A stretch of 13,470 nt of DNA from Streptomyces sp. NRRL WC-3549. Lineage in GTDB: Bacteria; Actinomycetota; Actinomycetes; Streptomycetales; Streptomycetaceae. Where the stretch lies: contig NZ_KL585408.1 in NCBI RefSeq assembly GCF_000721935.1, positions 32,646-46,115 of the forward strand. The letters run 5' to 3'. The first letter of the stretch is position 1, and every line of letters starts with the position of its first letter. This document shows positions 1 to 7,666 of this stretch, in pieces. The position numbers were made by a program, and so were the translations under genes. Under the pieces are notes generated by a model. The model was not told where the DNA came from. It saw nothing but the letters and a program-made list of their open reading frames with translations, and did not search any database.

Positions 1-96
1 AGCCGCGGTCCCCGGCAGGAAGCCGAGCGAGGCCGTGAGCGCCAGTCCGACGGGGAGCGTGAGTGCGCGTGTCCGTCTGGATGCCAGATGAGCCAT
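1..96 (-). CDS. N-terminus of a secreted protein (signal peptide), runs off the window edge
   Basis: Only the first 32 codons lie in the window. They start at an ATG at 96, preceded by a GGAGA ribosome binding site four bases upstream. The translation begins MAHLASRRTRALTLPV and continues as a Sec-type signal peptide: three arginines near residues 7-10, then a hydrophobic core to about residue 29, ending in T-A-A where a signal peptidase site would form. The mature part is outside the window. From remembered synteny in Streptomyces, the gene next to this DUF485/symporter pair encodes a secreted subtilisin-like protease, so that is the best guess, but nothing in these 32 residues proves it. 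It is transcribed divergently from the symporter operon. Confidence 0.75.
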   Translation of the reverse strand, partial: MAHLASRRTRALTLPVGLALTASLGFLPGTAA

Positions 97-123
97 GGGT
101 TCTCCACATCATCCGTGCCCGAG

Positions 124-150
124 GATCCGGACGCGAGGTGCGTCCGGATC
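124..150. repeat. 11-bp perfect inverted repeat upstream of the secreted-protein gene
   Basis: GATCCGGACGC (124-134) and GCGTCCGGATC (140-150) are exact reverse complements separated by five bases (GAGGT). The repeat lies 28 bases upstream of the start codon at 96, between divergent genes, so it is unlikely to be a terminator. It could be an operator for a dimeric regulator, or a hairpin in the 5' leader of the minus-strand gene. The sequence itself does not decide between these. Confidence 0.6.
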
Positions 151-461
151 TGTACATGACCATGGAAGCTATCGCTGATCATGCCGGAGCATCAACGCAT
201 ACGGGCAAGTGAGTTCGAGGTGTGACCTAGGACCTCTCACGTGGACACCTGCCGGGCCGCGGTGCTCACCGCCCCGTCCCGAACCACGCGGAGGACCCGG
301 GCGCGACGACTACTCCGTACGTGGGTGCGAGAAGAGTGGATCCGTGGTGAACCGCTTCGCCGCGCCCTCCGTGCCGTTGTCAGGGAGTCATGTGCCACCC
401 CCCGACGCACCGAGGACTCCCCCTGTGAAATCCACCGTCGAGACCACCGCACCCGTGTCGC

Positions 462-468
462 GAGGAGA
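462..468 (+). promoter_or_regulatory. Ribosome binding site that decides the DUF485 start
   Basis: GAGGAGA lies five to six bases before the GTG at 473. It is the best Shine-Dalgarno match in the region. The other in-frame starts (GTG at 209 and at 425) have weaker upstream sequences, so 473 is preferred. Confidence 0.7.
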
Positions 469-472
469 ATCC

Positions 473-838
473 GTGGCTACCGAAGCACCGCCGCCCCAGG
501 GCAGTACGGACCACCGTCCCGCCCAACCGACGACCCAGGCCTTCGTCGAGACGCAGAAGAGCACGGAGTTCGGTGAACTGCGCCGTGCCCACCGGTCGTT
601 CGCCTTCCCGCTGACCATCGGCTTCATCGCCTGGTACCTGCTGTACGTGCTGCTGTCCAGCTATGCCGGTGACTTCATGGGTGCCACCGTCTTCGCCAAC
701 TTCAACGTGGCCTTCGTCTTCGGCCTCGCCCAGTTCGCCACCACGTTCCTCATCGCCTGGTTCTACTCGCGCCACGCCGCGACGAAGATCGACCCCAAGG
801 CGGAGGCCATCAAGTCCCGTCTGGAGGCCGACGCATGA
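473..838 (+). CDS. DUF485 membrane protein, partner of the sodium:solute symporter
   Basis: A 121-residue protein with a hydrophilic N-terminal tail of about 40 residues, followed by the DUF485 core. The core has the [17 protein letters not shown] motif, then two membrane helices (about residues 44-64 and 75-99), a short loop between them, and a charged C-terminal end. DUF485 proteins are small inner-membrane proteins encoded directly upstream of acetate/pyruvate-type sodium:solute symporters (ActP and MctC families); their own role is not well defined. The stop codon overlaps the symporter ATG as ATGA (835-838), which indicates translational coupling. The GTG start at 473 was chosen for its GAGGAGA site; a GTG at 425 would add 16 residues. 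The gene is intact here although its partner is frameshifted. Confidence 0.85.
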   Translation: MATEAPPPQGSTDHRPAQPTTQAFVETQKSTEFGELRRAHRSFAFPLTIGFIAWYLLYVLLSSYAGDFMGATVFANFNVAFVFGLAQFATTFLIAWFYSRHAATKIDPKAEAIKSRLEADA

Positions 839-2474
839 GCGCCGCAGCCCACTCCGCCGTCCTCGCCGCCTCGTCCACGACCGAGCACCGGCCCCTGATC
901 ATCAGCCTCTTCGCCGTCTTCGTCGCCGCGACCCTGGCCATCACCGTCTGGGCCGGACGGCAGACCAAGAGCGCCTCCGACTTCTACGCCGGCGGCCGCC
1001 AGTTCACCGCCTTCCAGAACGGCCTCGCCGTCTCCGGCGACTACATGTCCGCGGCCTCCTTCCTCGGCATCGCCGGTGCCATCGCGCTCTTCGGATACGA
1101 CGGCTTCCTCTACTCCATCGGCTTCCTCGTCGCCTGGTCGTCGCCTGGCTGGTGGCCCTGCTGCTCGTCGCCGAGCCGCTGCGCAACTCCGGCCGCTACA
1201 CCATGGGCGACGTCCTCGCCTACCGGATGCGGCAGCGCCCGGTCCGTACCGCCGCCGGTGTGTCCACCATCGTCGTGTCGATCTTCTACCTGCTCGCCCA
1301 GATGGCCGGCGCCGGCGTCCTCGTCGCCCTGCTGCTCGGGATCACCGGCGACACCGGCAAGATCCTCATCGTGGCGCTGGTCGGCGTCCTCATGATCCTC
1401 TACGTCACCATCGGCGGCATGAAGGGCACCACCTGGGTGCAGATGGTCAAGGCCGTGCTGCTCATCGTGGGCGCCCTGCTGATGACCTTCATGGTGCTGT
1501 GGAAGTTCGACTTCAACGTCTCCGACCTGCTGGGCACCGCCGCCGAGAAGAGCGGCCACGGCAAGGCCTTCCTGGAGCCCGGCCTCAAGTACGGCGCCAC
1601 CGGCGTCTCCAAGCTGGACTTCATCTCGCTGGGCATCGCCCTGGTCCTCGGCACCGCCGGACTGCCGCACATCCTGATCCGCTTCTACACCGTGCCCACC
1701 GCGAAGGCCGCCCGTAAGTCCGTGAACTGGGCCATCGGCATCATCGGCGCCTTCTACCTGATGACGATCGCCCTCGGCTTCGGTGCCGCGGCGCTCATCG
1801 GACCGGACGAGATCAAGGCGAAGAACCCGGCGGGCAACGCGGCGGCCCCCCAGCTGGCCGAGTACCTCGGCGGGGTCGGCACCACCGGCGGCGCCATCCT
1901 GCTCGCCGTGATCTCGGCGGTCGCCTTCGCGACCATCCTCGCCGTGGTCGCGGGACTCACCCTCGCCTCCTCGTCCTCCTTCGCCCACGACATCTACGCC
2001 AACGTCATCCGCAGGGGGAAGGCCACCGAGAAGGAGGAGATGCGTGCCGCCCGCTGGGCCACCGTCGCGATCGGCATCGTCTCCATCGCCCTCGGCGCCA
2101 TGGCCCGCGACCTGAACGTCGCCGGGCTCGTCGCCCTGGCCTTCGCCGTCGCCGCGTCGGCCAACCTGCCGACCATCCTCTACAGCCTCTTCTGGAAGCG
2201 GTTCACCACCCAGGGCGCCCTCTGGTCCATCTACGGTGGTCTCGCCTCGTCCGTCGTCCTGGTGCTGTTCTCCCCGGTCGTCTCCGGGAAGGCCAGCTCG
2301 ATGTTCCCGGACGTCGACTTCGCCTGGTTCCCGCTGGAGAACCCGGGCCTCATCTCCATCCCGCTGGGTTTCCTGCTCGGCTGGATCGGTTCCGTCGTCT
2401 CCAAGGAGGAGCCGGACCCCGACAAGTACGCCGAGCTGGAGGTCAAGTCCCTCACCGGCACCGGGGCCCACTGA
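835..2474 (+). pseudogene. Sodium:solute symporter (ActP/MctC-like monocarboxylate transporter), frameshifted by an 11-bp duplication
   Basis: SSS-family transporters of this type carry acetate, pyruvate, propionate or similar short carboxylates into the cell with sodium or protons. From the ATG at 835 the frame is typical for the family: first helix at about residues 20-40, then [27 protein letters not shown], and [15 protein letters not shown]. At about 1138 the frame is lost. It resumes one frame over as [27 protein letters not shown] and then runs uninterrupted to the stop at 2472-2474 with the rest of the symporter fold. The cause is visible: a perfect 11-bp tandem repeat at 1127-1148. 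Removing one copy gives a continuous 542-residue protein of normal length for the family. As written, translation yields a 186-residue truncated product ending at 1395. Either the gene is inactivated in this strain, or the extra copy is an assembly error. The substrate cannot be fixed from sequence alone. Confidence 0.85.
1127..1148 (+). repeat. Perfect 11-bp tandem duplication inside the symporter gene
   Basis: TCGTCGCCTGG occurs at 1127-1137 and again, immediately adjacent, at 1138-1148. The unit length is not a multiple of three, so it shifts the reading frame. With one copy removed, the junction reads [16 protein letters not shown], which is what the family has at this point. This is the signature of a replication-slippage event, and it could revert by the same route. 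Confidence 0.92.
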
Positions 2475-2485
2475 CGTCCCACCGT

Positions 2486-2530
2486 GCGGCCCCGGCCCCG
2501 TCGTAGGTCCCTACGACGGGGCCGGGCCGC
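2486..2530. terminator. Hairpin terminator after the symporter gene
   Basis: A long inverted repeat starts 12 bases after the symporter stop. It has a perfect 16-bp stem (2491-2506 with 2511-2526) with a four-base loop GTCC, then a one-base bulge and four more pairs. No T-tract follows, as is usual for Streptomyces terminators. It separates the symporter operon from moaA. Confidence 0.8.
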
Positions 2531-2572
2531 ATCTCGTGCCGTTCGGCCCCGCCCGTTGTCACAGGTCTCGCG

Positions 2573-2578
2573 TAGGGT
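2573..2578 (+). promoter_or_regulatory. moaA: Possible -10 element of moaA
   Basis: TAGGGT lies in the 94 bases between the terminator hairpin and the moaA start and fits the TANNNT consensus of the main actinobacterial sigma factor. A TTGTCA at 2556-2561 resembles a -35 box, but the 11-base spacing is too short for it to be the partner. No good -35 is present at 17-19 bases. Transcription would start near 2585 and give a leader of about 40 bases. Confidence 0.4.
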
Positions 2579-2624
2579 CGAAGACGCCGGACCACAACCG
2601 CGGACATCACCGGGAGGGGGCCAC

Positions 2625-3614
2625 GTGCTCATCGACACCTATGGCCGGGTCGCCACCGACCTGCGTGTCTCACTGACCGACAAGTGCAACCTGCGCTGCA
2701 CCTACTGCATGCCCGAAGAGGGCCTCCAATGGCTGGCCAAGCCGGACCTGCTGAGCGACGAGGAGATCGTCCGCCTCGTCCGCGTCGCCGTCACCGCACT
2801 CGGGATCACCGAAGTCCGCTTCACCGGCGGGGAACCGCTGCTGCGCCCCGGACTCGTCTCCGTCGTCGAGCAGTGCGCCGCCCTGGAGCCCCGGCCCCGG
2901 ATGTCGCTCACCACCAACGGCATCGGCCTCAAGCGCACCGCCGCCGCCCTGAAGGCGGCCGGCCTCGACCGCGTCAACGTCTCCCTGGACACCTTGCGCC
3001 CCGACGTCTTCAAGACGCTCACCCGCCGCGACCGCCACACGGACGTACTCGAAGGACTCCTGGCCGCCCGCGACGCAGGCCTCACCCCCGTCAAGGTCAA
3101 CTCCGTCCTCATGCCCGGACTCAACGACGACGAGGCCCCCGACCTGCTCGCCTGGGCCGTGGACCACGGCTACGAGCTCCGCTTCATCGAGCAGATGCCG
3201 CTCGACGCCCAGCACGGCTGGAAGCGCGACGGAATGATCACCGCCGAGGACATCCTCGCCTCGTTGCGCACCCGCTTCACCCTCACCGCCGAGGGCGGGG
3301 ACGAGCGCGGCTCCGCCCCCGCCGAGCGCTGGACGGTGGATGGCGGTCCGCACCGCGTCGGCGTCATCGCCTCCGTGACCCGGCCCTTCTGCCGGGCCTG
3401 CGACCGTACCCGGCTCACCGCGGACGGGCAGGTCCGCACCTGCCTGTTCGCCCGGGAGGAGACGGACCTGCGCGGCGCCCTGCGCTCCGGCGCGTCCGAC
3501 GAGGAGATCGCCGGGATCTGGAAGCACGCGATGTGGGGCAAGAAGGCGGGCTCGGGGCTCGACGACCCCGCCTTCCTCCAGCCCGACCGCCCGATGTCAG
3601 CGATCGGCGGCTGA
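2625..3614 (+). CDS. moaA: GTP 3',8-cyclase MoaA (molybdenum cofactor biosynthesis)
   Basis: MoaA is a cytoplasmic radical SAM enzyme. It converts GTP to the cyclic 8,5'-linked intermediate that MoaC then turns into cyclic pyranopterin monophosphate, the first step towards molybdopterin. The 329-residue protein has the normal family length. The N-terminal [4Fe-4S] site is C-x3-C-x2-C (CNLRCTYC, Cys21/25/28), followed by the GGEP motif at about 68-71. The second C-terminal cluster is C-x2-C-x13-C (Cys256, 259 and 273, in FCRACDRTRL and CLFA). It ends in the conserved double glycine (MSAIGG). The GTG start has a GGGAGG site upstream and places LIDTYGR at the N-terminus, as in homologues. No other cofactor genes are in the window, so it stands alone. 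Its 3' end overlaps the convergent gene downstream by 18 bases. Confidence 0.96.
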   Translation: MLIDTYGRVATDLRVSLTDKCNLRCTYCMPEEGLQWLAKPDLLSDEEIVRLVRVAVTALGITEVRFTGGEPLLRPGLVSVVEQCAALEPRPRMSLTTNGIGLKRTAAALKAAGLDRVNVSLDTLRPDVFKTLTRRDRHTDVLEGLLAARDAGLTPVKVNSVLMPGLNDDEAPDLLAWAVDHGYELRFIEQMPLDAQHGWKRDGMITAEDILASLRTRFTLTAEGGDERGSAPAERWTVDGGPHRVGVIASVTRPFCRACDRTRLTADGQVRTCLFAREETDLRGALRSGASDEEIAGIWKHAMWGKKAGSGLDDPAFLQPDRPMSAIGG

Positions 3615-3845
3615 CGGCTCCCACTCGGCCAGCGGCACGACGTCCTTCAGGAAACCGCGCACCCCGAGGAACGAGGACAGGTGCTCACGGTGCTCCTCGC
3701 AGGCCAGCCACGTCTTGCGGCGCTCAGGGGTGTGCAGCTTCGGGTTGTTCCAGGCGAGCACCCAGACCGCGTCGGCACGGCAGCCCTTGGCGGAGCAGAC
3801 GGGTGCGCCGGTGGCGCTCTCGGCGGGGGTATCGGGGAAGTTCAC
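3597..3845 (-). CDS. Small conserved Cys/His protein, putative zinc-ribbon, function unknown
   Basis: An 82-residue soluble protein with no membrane segment or signal peptide. It has two possible metal-binding pairs, C17-x4-C22 and C49-x2-H52, around the motif WNNPKLHTPERRKTW, which I remember as strongly conserved among actinobacterial homologues. Such proteins are sometimes mislabelled acetone carboxylase because of database carry-over; at this size an enzyme of that kind is impossible. The pattern suggests a small zinc-binding domain, but no function is established. It starts with GTG and lacks a Shine-Dalgarno sequence; instead a TAGGGT -10 box sits seven bases before the start, as expected for a leaderless messenger. 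Its 3' end overlaps moaA tail-to-tail by 18 bases. Confidence 0.8.
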   Translation of the reverse strand: MNFPDTPAESATGAPVCSAKGCRADAVWVLAWNNPKLHTPERRKTWLACEEHREHLSSFLGVRGFLKDVVPLAEWEPSAADR

Positions 3846-3852
3846 GACACCA

Positions 3853-3858
3853 ACCCTA
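3853..3858 (-). promoter_or_regulatory. Predicted -10 box for a leaderless transcript
   Basis: On the minus strand TAGGGT is followed by TGGTGTC and then directly by the GTG start at 3845. A TANNNT box seven bases before the start codon is the known layout of leaderless actinobacterial genes, and there is no Shine-Dalgarno sequence. No clear -35 box was found. Confidence 0.5.
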
Positions 3859-3893
3859 CGGGCCGCCCCACCGCGTCCCCGCCGGGCACAAGG

Positions 3894-3931
3894 CGACGCC
3901 GGGCAGCCACGGGGGGAGCTGCCCGGCGTCG
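3894..3931. terminator. Hairpin terminator downstream of the DUF3099 gene
   Basis: A perfect 14-bp stem, CGACGCCGGGCAGC (3894-3907) with GCTGCCCGGCGTCG (3918-3931), encloses a ten-base loop. It lies about 135 bases beyond the DUF3099 stop, and 36 bases upstream of the predicted -10 box of the next minus-strand gene. It would stop the DUF3099 transcript and insulate the small Cys/His gene, which fits that gene having its own promoter. Confidence 0.7.
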
Positions 3932-4064
3932 GTCCGTCGCTCCGACGGGGGATGCGGAGCGCGTACGCAGTATGTCACGGGCACCGGGGCGCGGTGCACG
4001 GGATGCCGATGATTGATCTGAGCTTTTCTTGAGCTTTCCCGCTCCGGGTGGACACCGGGGGAAC

Positions 4065-4442
4065 TCATTCCGGGCCGGGTGCGCCTTTGGCGGTACCGGA
4101 TGTCCCGGATTCCGGGACAGGCCCGGCGACCCCGTCCCCGGGAGCCGCCCCCAGGGCGGGACGCATCGGTGCGGGCACGAACGTCGAGGGGAGCGAAGGG
4201 GCGTTCTCACGGCCCGCGTTGGCGATGACCACCGCGACATAGGGGAGCAGGGCACCCAGTACGAGCGCCACCACCGCCACGTGCCTCTCGACGTTCCAGA
4301 GCGTCGCGGCCAGCACCACGGAGACGGTCCGCACGGACATCGAGATGATGTAGCGCCGCTGCCTGCCCCGCACGTCGTCGGCGAGTGACTGCCGGGCGCC
4401 GGTGATCCGGAAGACCTCGGCGTCCCTCTGAACTCGCATCAT
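4065..4442 (-). CDS. DUF3099 family small membrane protein
   Basis: A protein of 125 residues (124 if the second of two tandem ATG codons is used). It opens with RVQRDAEVFRITGARQSLADDVRGRQRRYIISM, which I recognise as the DUF3099 signature. Two membrane helices follow at about residues 31-49 and 55-75, then a proline- and alanine-rich tail of about 45 residues. DUF3099 proteins are widespread in actinomycetes and have no assigned function. The Shine-Dalgarno sequence is weak (GGTGG). The gene is divergent from the YeaQ-type membrane protein across 209 bases and is closed by the hairpin at 3894-3931. Confidence 0.8.
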   Translation of the reverse strand: MMRVQRDAEVFRITGARQSLADDVRGRQRRYIISMSVRTVSVVLAATLWNVERHVAVVALVLGALLPYVAVVIANAGRENAPSLPSTFVPAPMRPALGAAPGDGVAGPVPESGTSGTAKGAPGPE

Positions 4443-4651
4443 GTCCCACCACCAGATCGCTCCGCCGGCCGCCTCCGTACCGGGCGGCTCCTACGGTACG
4501 CCCGATATCCGCCGGGTTGGGGACCGGGGGCGTCCCGCCCCGGCCGGGCCACGTCCGCCGCGCCACGTACGGCCCCGTCCGGCATGCGCCGCACGCCCGG
4601 TGGGCCGAGACTGGTCGAACGTGCGCACACCGCGCAGCACGAGGAGGCGAC

Positions 4652-4936
4652 ATGGGCTGGCTGTGGGCAATCATCGTGGGTCTCGTACTGGGTGTCATCG
4701 CCCGGGGGATCCTGCCGGGCAAGCAGAACATCCCGCTGTGGCTGACGGTGGTGTTCGGCATCCTGGGCAGCATCCTCGGTAACGCCGTCGCGGGATGGCT
4801 CGGCGTCTCCCACACCAAGGGCATCGACTGGACGCGCCATGTGCTCCAGCTGATCGGCGCCATCGTGATCGTCGCGGTCGGCGACATGCTGTGGCAGGCG
4901 ATCAGGGGCCGCAGGGGCGACAGGCAGAGGACCTGA
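4652..4936 (+). CDS. GlsB/YeaQ/YmgE-family membrane protein
   Basis: A 94-residue, very hydrophobic protein with three predicted membrane helices (about residues 3-18, 28-50 and 63-82) and a short basic C-terminal tail. The motif GVIARGILPGKQNIP after the first helix, with the glycine-rich second helix (FGILGSILGNAVAGWLG), is typical of this family, formerly called transglycosylase-associated proteins. Members are small inner-membrane proteins, often induced by stress, with no known enzymatic activity. The ATG has a strong GAGGAGG site four bases upstream; an upstream in-frame extension to 4517 is not supported by any ribosome binding site or conserved sequence. It is convergent with tyrS and separated from it by a strong hairpin. 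Confidence 0.88.
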   Translation: MGWLWAIIVGLVLGVIARGILPGKQNIPLWLTVVFGILGSILGNAVAGWLGVSHTKGIDWTRHVLQLIGAIVIVAVGDMLWQAIRGRRGDRQRT

Positions 4937-4950
4937 CCCGGAGAGCAGAG

Positions 4951-4991
4951 CGCCGAGGCCGGTCACGCGTCACGCGTGACCGGCCTCGGCG
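4951..4991. terminator. Bidirectional terminator between the YeaQ-type gene and tyrS
   Basis: The 19 bases at 4951-4969 are exactly the reverse complement of 4973-4991, with only TCA between them. The hairpin lies 14 bases after one stop codon and 23 bases beyond the other, between convergent genes, so it can serve both. A second, smaller palindrome (CCCCCGGCCGGGGG, 5001-5014) directly precedes the tyrS stop and may add to termination. Confidence 0.88.
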
Positions 4992-5014
4992 TCCGTCCGG
5001 CCCCCGGCCGGGGG

Positions 5015-6283
5015 TCAGCCGGCCGCGACCTCGACGGCCGCCAGGTTCTTCTTGCCCCGGCGCAGGACCAGCCAGCGCCCGTGCAGCAGCTCCTCGCGGC
5101 CCGGAGCCGCCTCGCCGTCCGTGACCTTCGCGTTGTTCACGTAGGCCCCGCCCTCCTTGACCGTGCGGCGGGCGGCCGACTTGCTGGCGGACAGTCCGAC
5201 CTCCACCAGCAGGTCCACCACCGGGCCCAGCTCGGCGACCCGGGCGTGGGGCACCTCGGAGAGCGCCGCCGCGAGCGTCGCCTCGTCCAGCTCGGCCAGG
5301 TCGCCCTGGCCGAAGAGCGCCTTCGACGCCGCGATGACCGCCGCGCACTGCGCGCCGCCGTGCACCAGCGTCGTCAGCTCCTCGGCCAGCGCACGCTGCG
5401 CCGACCTGGCCTGCGGACGCTCCTGGGTGAGCTGCTCCAGCTCCTGGAGCTCCTCGCGGCTCTTGAAGCTGAGGATGCGCATGTACGTCGAGATGTCCCG
5501 GTCGTCCACGTTCAGCCAGAACTGGTAGAACGCGTACGGCGTGGTCATCTCCGGGTCGAGCCAGACGGCGCCGCTCTCGGACTTGCCGAACTTGGTGCCG
5601 TCCGCCTTGACCATCAGAGGCGTCGCCAGCGCGTGGACCTGGGCGCCCGGCTCCAGGCGGTGGATCAGGTCGATGCCCGCGGTGAGGTTGCCCCACTGGT
5701 CGCTGCCGCCCTGCTGGAGGATGCAGCCGTGCCGCCGGTACAGCTCCAGGAAGTCCATGCCCTGGAGCAGCTGGTAGCTGAACTCGGTGTAGCTGATGCC
5801 CTCCTGGGACTCCAGCCGGCGGGCGACCGAGTCCTTGGTGAGCATCTTGTTGACCCGGAAGTGCTTGCCGATGTCCCGGAGGAACTCGATCGCGGAGAGG
5901 CCCGCGGTCCAGTCCAGGTTGTTCACCATCGTCGCGGCGTTCGGGCCCTCGAAGGTGAGGAAGGGCTCGATCTGGCCACGCAGCCGCTGCACCCAGGCCG
6001 CGATGGTCTCCGGGTCGTTCAGCGTGCGCTCCGCGGTCGGCCGCGGGTCACCGATCTGGCCGGTGGCCCCGCCGACCAGGGCGAGCGGCTTGAGGCCCGC
6101 GAGCTGGAGCCGGCGCATGGTGAGCACCTGGACCAGGTGGCCGACGTGCAGGCTGGCCGCGGTCGGGTCGAAACCGCAATAGAACGTGACGGGGCCGTCC
6201 GCGAGAGCCTTACGCAGGGCGTCTTCGTCCGTGGACTGGGCGAACAGCCCGCGCCACTTCAGCTCGTCGACGATGTCCGTCAC
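5015..6283 (-). CDS. tyrS: Tyrosyl-tRNA synthetase
   Basis: A class I aminoacyl-tRNA synthetase of 422 residues, the usual size of the bacterial TyrS. It attaches tyrosine to tRNA-Tyr in the cytoplasm. The N-terminal catalytic domain shows YCGFDPTA (35-42), the HIGH-type motif HVGH (46-49), GSDQWGN (193-199), and a KMSKS-type loop written KFGKS (231-235). An S4 RNA-binding domain occupies about the last 70 residues ([17 protein letters not shown]). The GTG start is preceded by GAGGAG. The leader from tldE is only 53 bases, too short for a T-box. A TAGACT (6325-6330, minus strand) could be a -10 box inside the intergenic gap; otherwise tyrS is read through from tldD-tldE. The gene is intact, as expected for an essential function. 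Confidence 0.97.
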   Translation of the reverse strand: MTDIVDELKWRGLFAQSTDEDALRKALADGPVTFYCGFDPTAASLHVGHLVQVLTMRRLQLAGLKPLALVGGATGQIGDPRPTAERTLNDPETIAAWVQRLRGQIEPFLTFEGPNAATMVNNLDWTAGLSAIEFLRDIGKHFRVNKMLTKDSVARRLESQEGISYTEFSYQLLQGMDFLELYRRHGCILQQGGSDQWGNLTAGIDLIHRLEPGAQVHALATPLMVKADGTKFGKSESGAVWLDPEMTTPYAFYQFWLNVDDRDISTYMRILSFKSREELQELEQLTQERPQARSAQRALAEELTTLVHGGAQCAAVIAASKALFGQGDLAELDEATLAAALSEVPHARVAELGPVVDLLVEVGLSASKSAARRTVKEGGAYVNNAKVTDGEAAPGREELLHGRWLVLRRGKKNLAAVEVAAG

Positions 6284-6336
6284 GGTCGTTTCTCTCCTCG
6301 AAGGGTTCGAATGATTGCCCGGTCAGTCTATGGGGG

Positions 6337-7666
6337 TCACACGCCCCGGCTGACCGAGCTCATGTGGAAGTCCGGGATGCGCAGGGCCGGCATCGCGGCC
6401 CGGGTGAAGTAGTCGCCCCACTCGCGCGGCAGTGTCCGCTCGGTGCGGCCCGCCTCCGAGACCCGGGACAGCAGGCCGACCGGCGACTCGTTGAACCGGA
6501 AGTTGTTCACCTCGCCGACGACCTCGCCGTCCTCCACCAGGTACACCCCGTCCCGGGTCAGCCCGGTCAGCAGCAGCGCCGCCGGGTCCACCTCGCGGAT
6601 GTACCAGAGGCAGGTCAGCAGCAGGGCCCGCCCGGTCGTCGCGGCCACCATCTCCTCCAGCGACCGGTCGCCGCCGCCGTCCATGACCAGGTTGTCCACC
6701 GCCGCCGTCGATCCACCGGGTCGGCTCCAGCGGCAGCCCGTTGTCGAAGACCGAGGCGGAGTCACCGGAGGAGTGGGCGAGCACGAACGGCGCGCACTCC
6801 AGACCCGGCTCGCGTGGGTCGCTGCGGAGGGTCAGCGGGAGCTGCGACAGCGTCTCGCCGAGCCGCGTCCCGCCGCCGGGCCGCGAGAAGACCGTACGGC
6901 CCTCGGCGGCGTCCCGGGCGGAGGCCGACCAGTACTGGTAGATCAGCAGGTCGGCCACCGCGGTCGGCGGCAGCAGCGTCTCGTACCGGCCGGCCGGGAG
7001 CTCGGTGCGGCGCTCCGCCCAGCGCAGCCGCCGGGCGAGTTCCGCGTCGAGAGCGGCCGGGTCCACGTCCTCGAAGTCGCGGGTGGCCCGCCCGGCCCAG
7101 GCCGACCGGGTGCGGTCGGGGGACTTGGCGTTCAGCTCCAGCGTCCCGTTGGGCTGGTCGTGGCGCAGCCGCAGCCCCGCCGACGTACCCAGGTAGGTGG
7201 AGGTCATCTCGTGGTTGGCGAAGCCGTACAGCTCGCGTCCGCCGGAACGGGCCCGTGCGAAGGCGTCGCCCAGAGCCGGGGCGAAGTCGCCGAAGACGGC
7301 GGAGCCGGTCTCGGCCGGGGCGTCCGTGAAGCCCGCGGACGCCGGGACGCCGGAGACCGGCGGCTGGGCGTCCTCGGCCGGTCCGGCGGCGCGGGCCGCC
7401 GCCTCGGCGGCCCGTACGAGCGGTTCCAGGTCGTCCGGGGTGACGGCCGACCGCGACACCACACCGGACGCCGTCCCCTGCGCGCCGTCCACCGTGGCGA
7501 CGACCGTCAGGGACCGGCCCCGCGTCACCCCGTTCGTGGTGAGCGCGTTGCCGGCCCAGCGCAGATTGGCGGAGGAGTACTCGTCCGCGATGACCGCACA
7601 GCCGTCGGCGGTGGACAGTTCGAGCGCCCGCTCGACGATCTCGTGAGGCTTGCTGACGCGGCTCAT
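6337..7666 (-). pseudogene. tldE: TldE (PmbA-like) subunit of the TldD/E metalloprotease, frameshifted with a probable internal deletion
   Basis: TldE is the partner without the zinc motif in the TldD/TldE heterodimeric protease, known in E. coli for maturing microcin B17 and degrading unfolded peptides. The ATG at 7666 has a GGAGG site and overlaps the tldD stop. The frame runs through SRVSKPHEIVERALELS to SVFDNGLPLEPTRWIDGG, then is lost at about 6700-6708. It continues in another frame as VDNLVMDGGGDRSLEEM, LLLTCLWYIREVDP and NNFRFNESPVGLL to the stop at 6337. In homologues I remember about 20-25 residues (containing an R-[HY]-S-A motif) between WI--G and the DNL block; neither frame shows them here. 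The best reading is a deletion whose length is not a multiple of three. A single-base insertion would also restore the frame but leave that gap. As written, the product has 447 residues with an unrelated last 120 or so. Confidence 0.8.

Larger units (their letters stand above)
97..472. other. Non-coding divergent region between the secreted protein and the DUF485 gene
   Basis: This 376-base stretch separates two divergent genes. An open frame continues upstream from the DUF485 gene to 209, but its translation (rich in P, R, S and G, with no domain) looks like readthrough of GC-rich non-coding DNA. It holds the inverted repeat at 124-150, a locally AT-richer patch around 150-205 (likely promoter ground for one or both genes), and a weak GAGGT/ACCTC inverted repeat at 217-236. 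I could not identify a convincing -35/-10 pair on either strand. The DUF485 messenger may therefore have a long leader, or a promoter of a type I do not recognise. Confidence 0.5.

Noticed and set aside
209..472. Long N-terminal extension of the DUF485 protein from a GTG at 209
   Set aside because: The extension has no ribosome binding site and no domain, and its composition resembles translated GC-rich intergenic DNA. GAGGAGA before the GTG at 473 is far better.
1100..1200. Programmed ribosomal frameshift in the symporter gene
   Set aside because: No slippery heptamer or downstream pseudoknot is evident, and the perfect 11-bp duplication explains the frame change completely. Family members are normally encoded in one frame.
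1110..2471. 453-codon open frame on the minus strand opposite the symporter
   Set aside because: Its translation is dominated by G, D, E and H with no motif, the usual antisense shadow of a high-GC gene.
2556..2578. TTGTCA / TAGGGT as a complete -35/-10 promoter for moaA
   Set aside because: The spacing of 11 bases is too short for a sigma-70-type promoter. Only the -10 element was kept, at low confidence.
4019..4040. Near-tandem TGAGCTTT repeat in an AT-richer patch
   Set aside because: It is two short imperfect copies just beyond the DUF3099 stop with no promoter, operator or coding context; most likely chance.
6284..6336. T-box or other tRNA-sensing leader upstream of tyrS
   Set aside because: Only 53 bases separate tldE from tyrS. 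They hold a ribosome binding site and a five-pair TCGAA-CCC-TTCGA hairpin, with no room or conserved sequence for a T-box.
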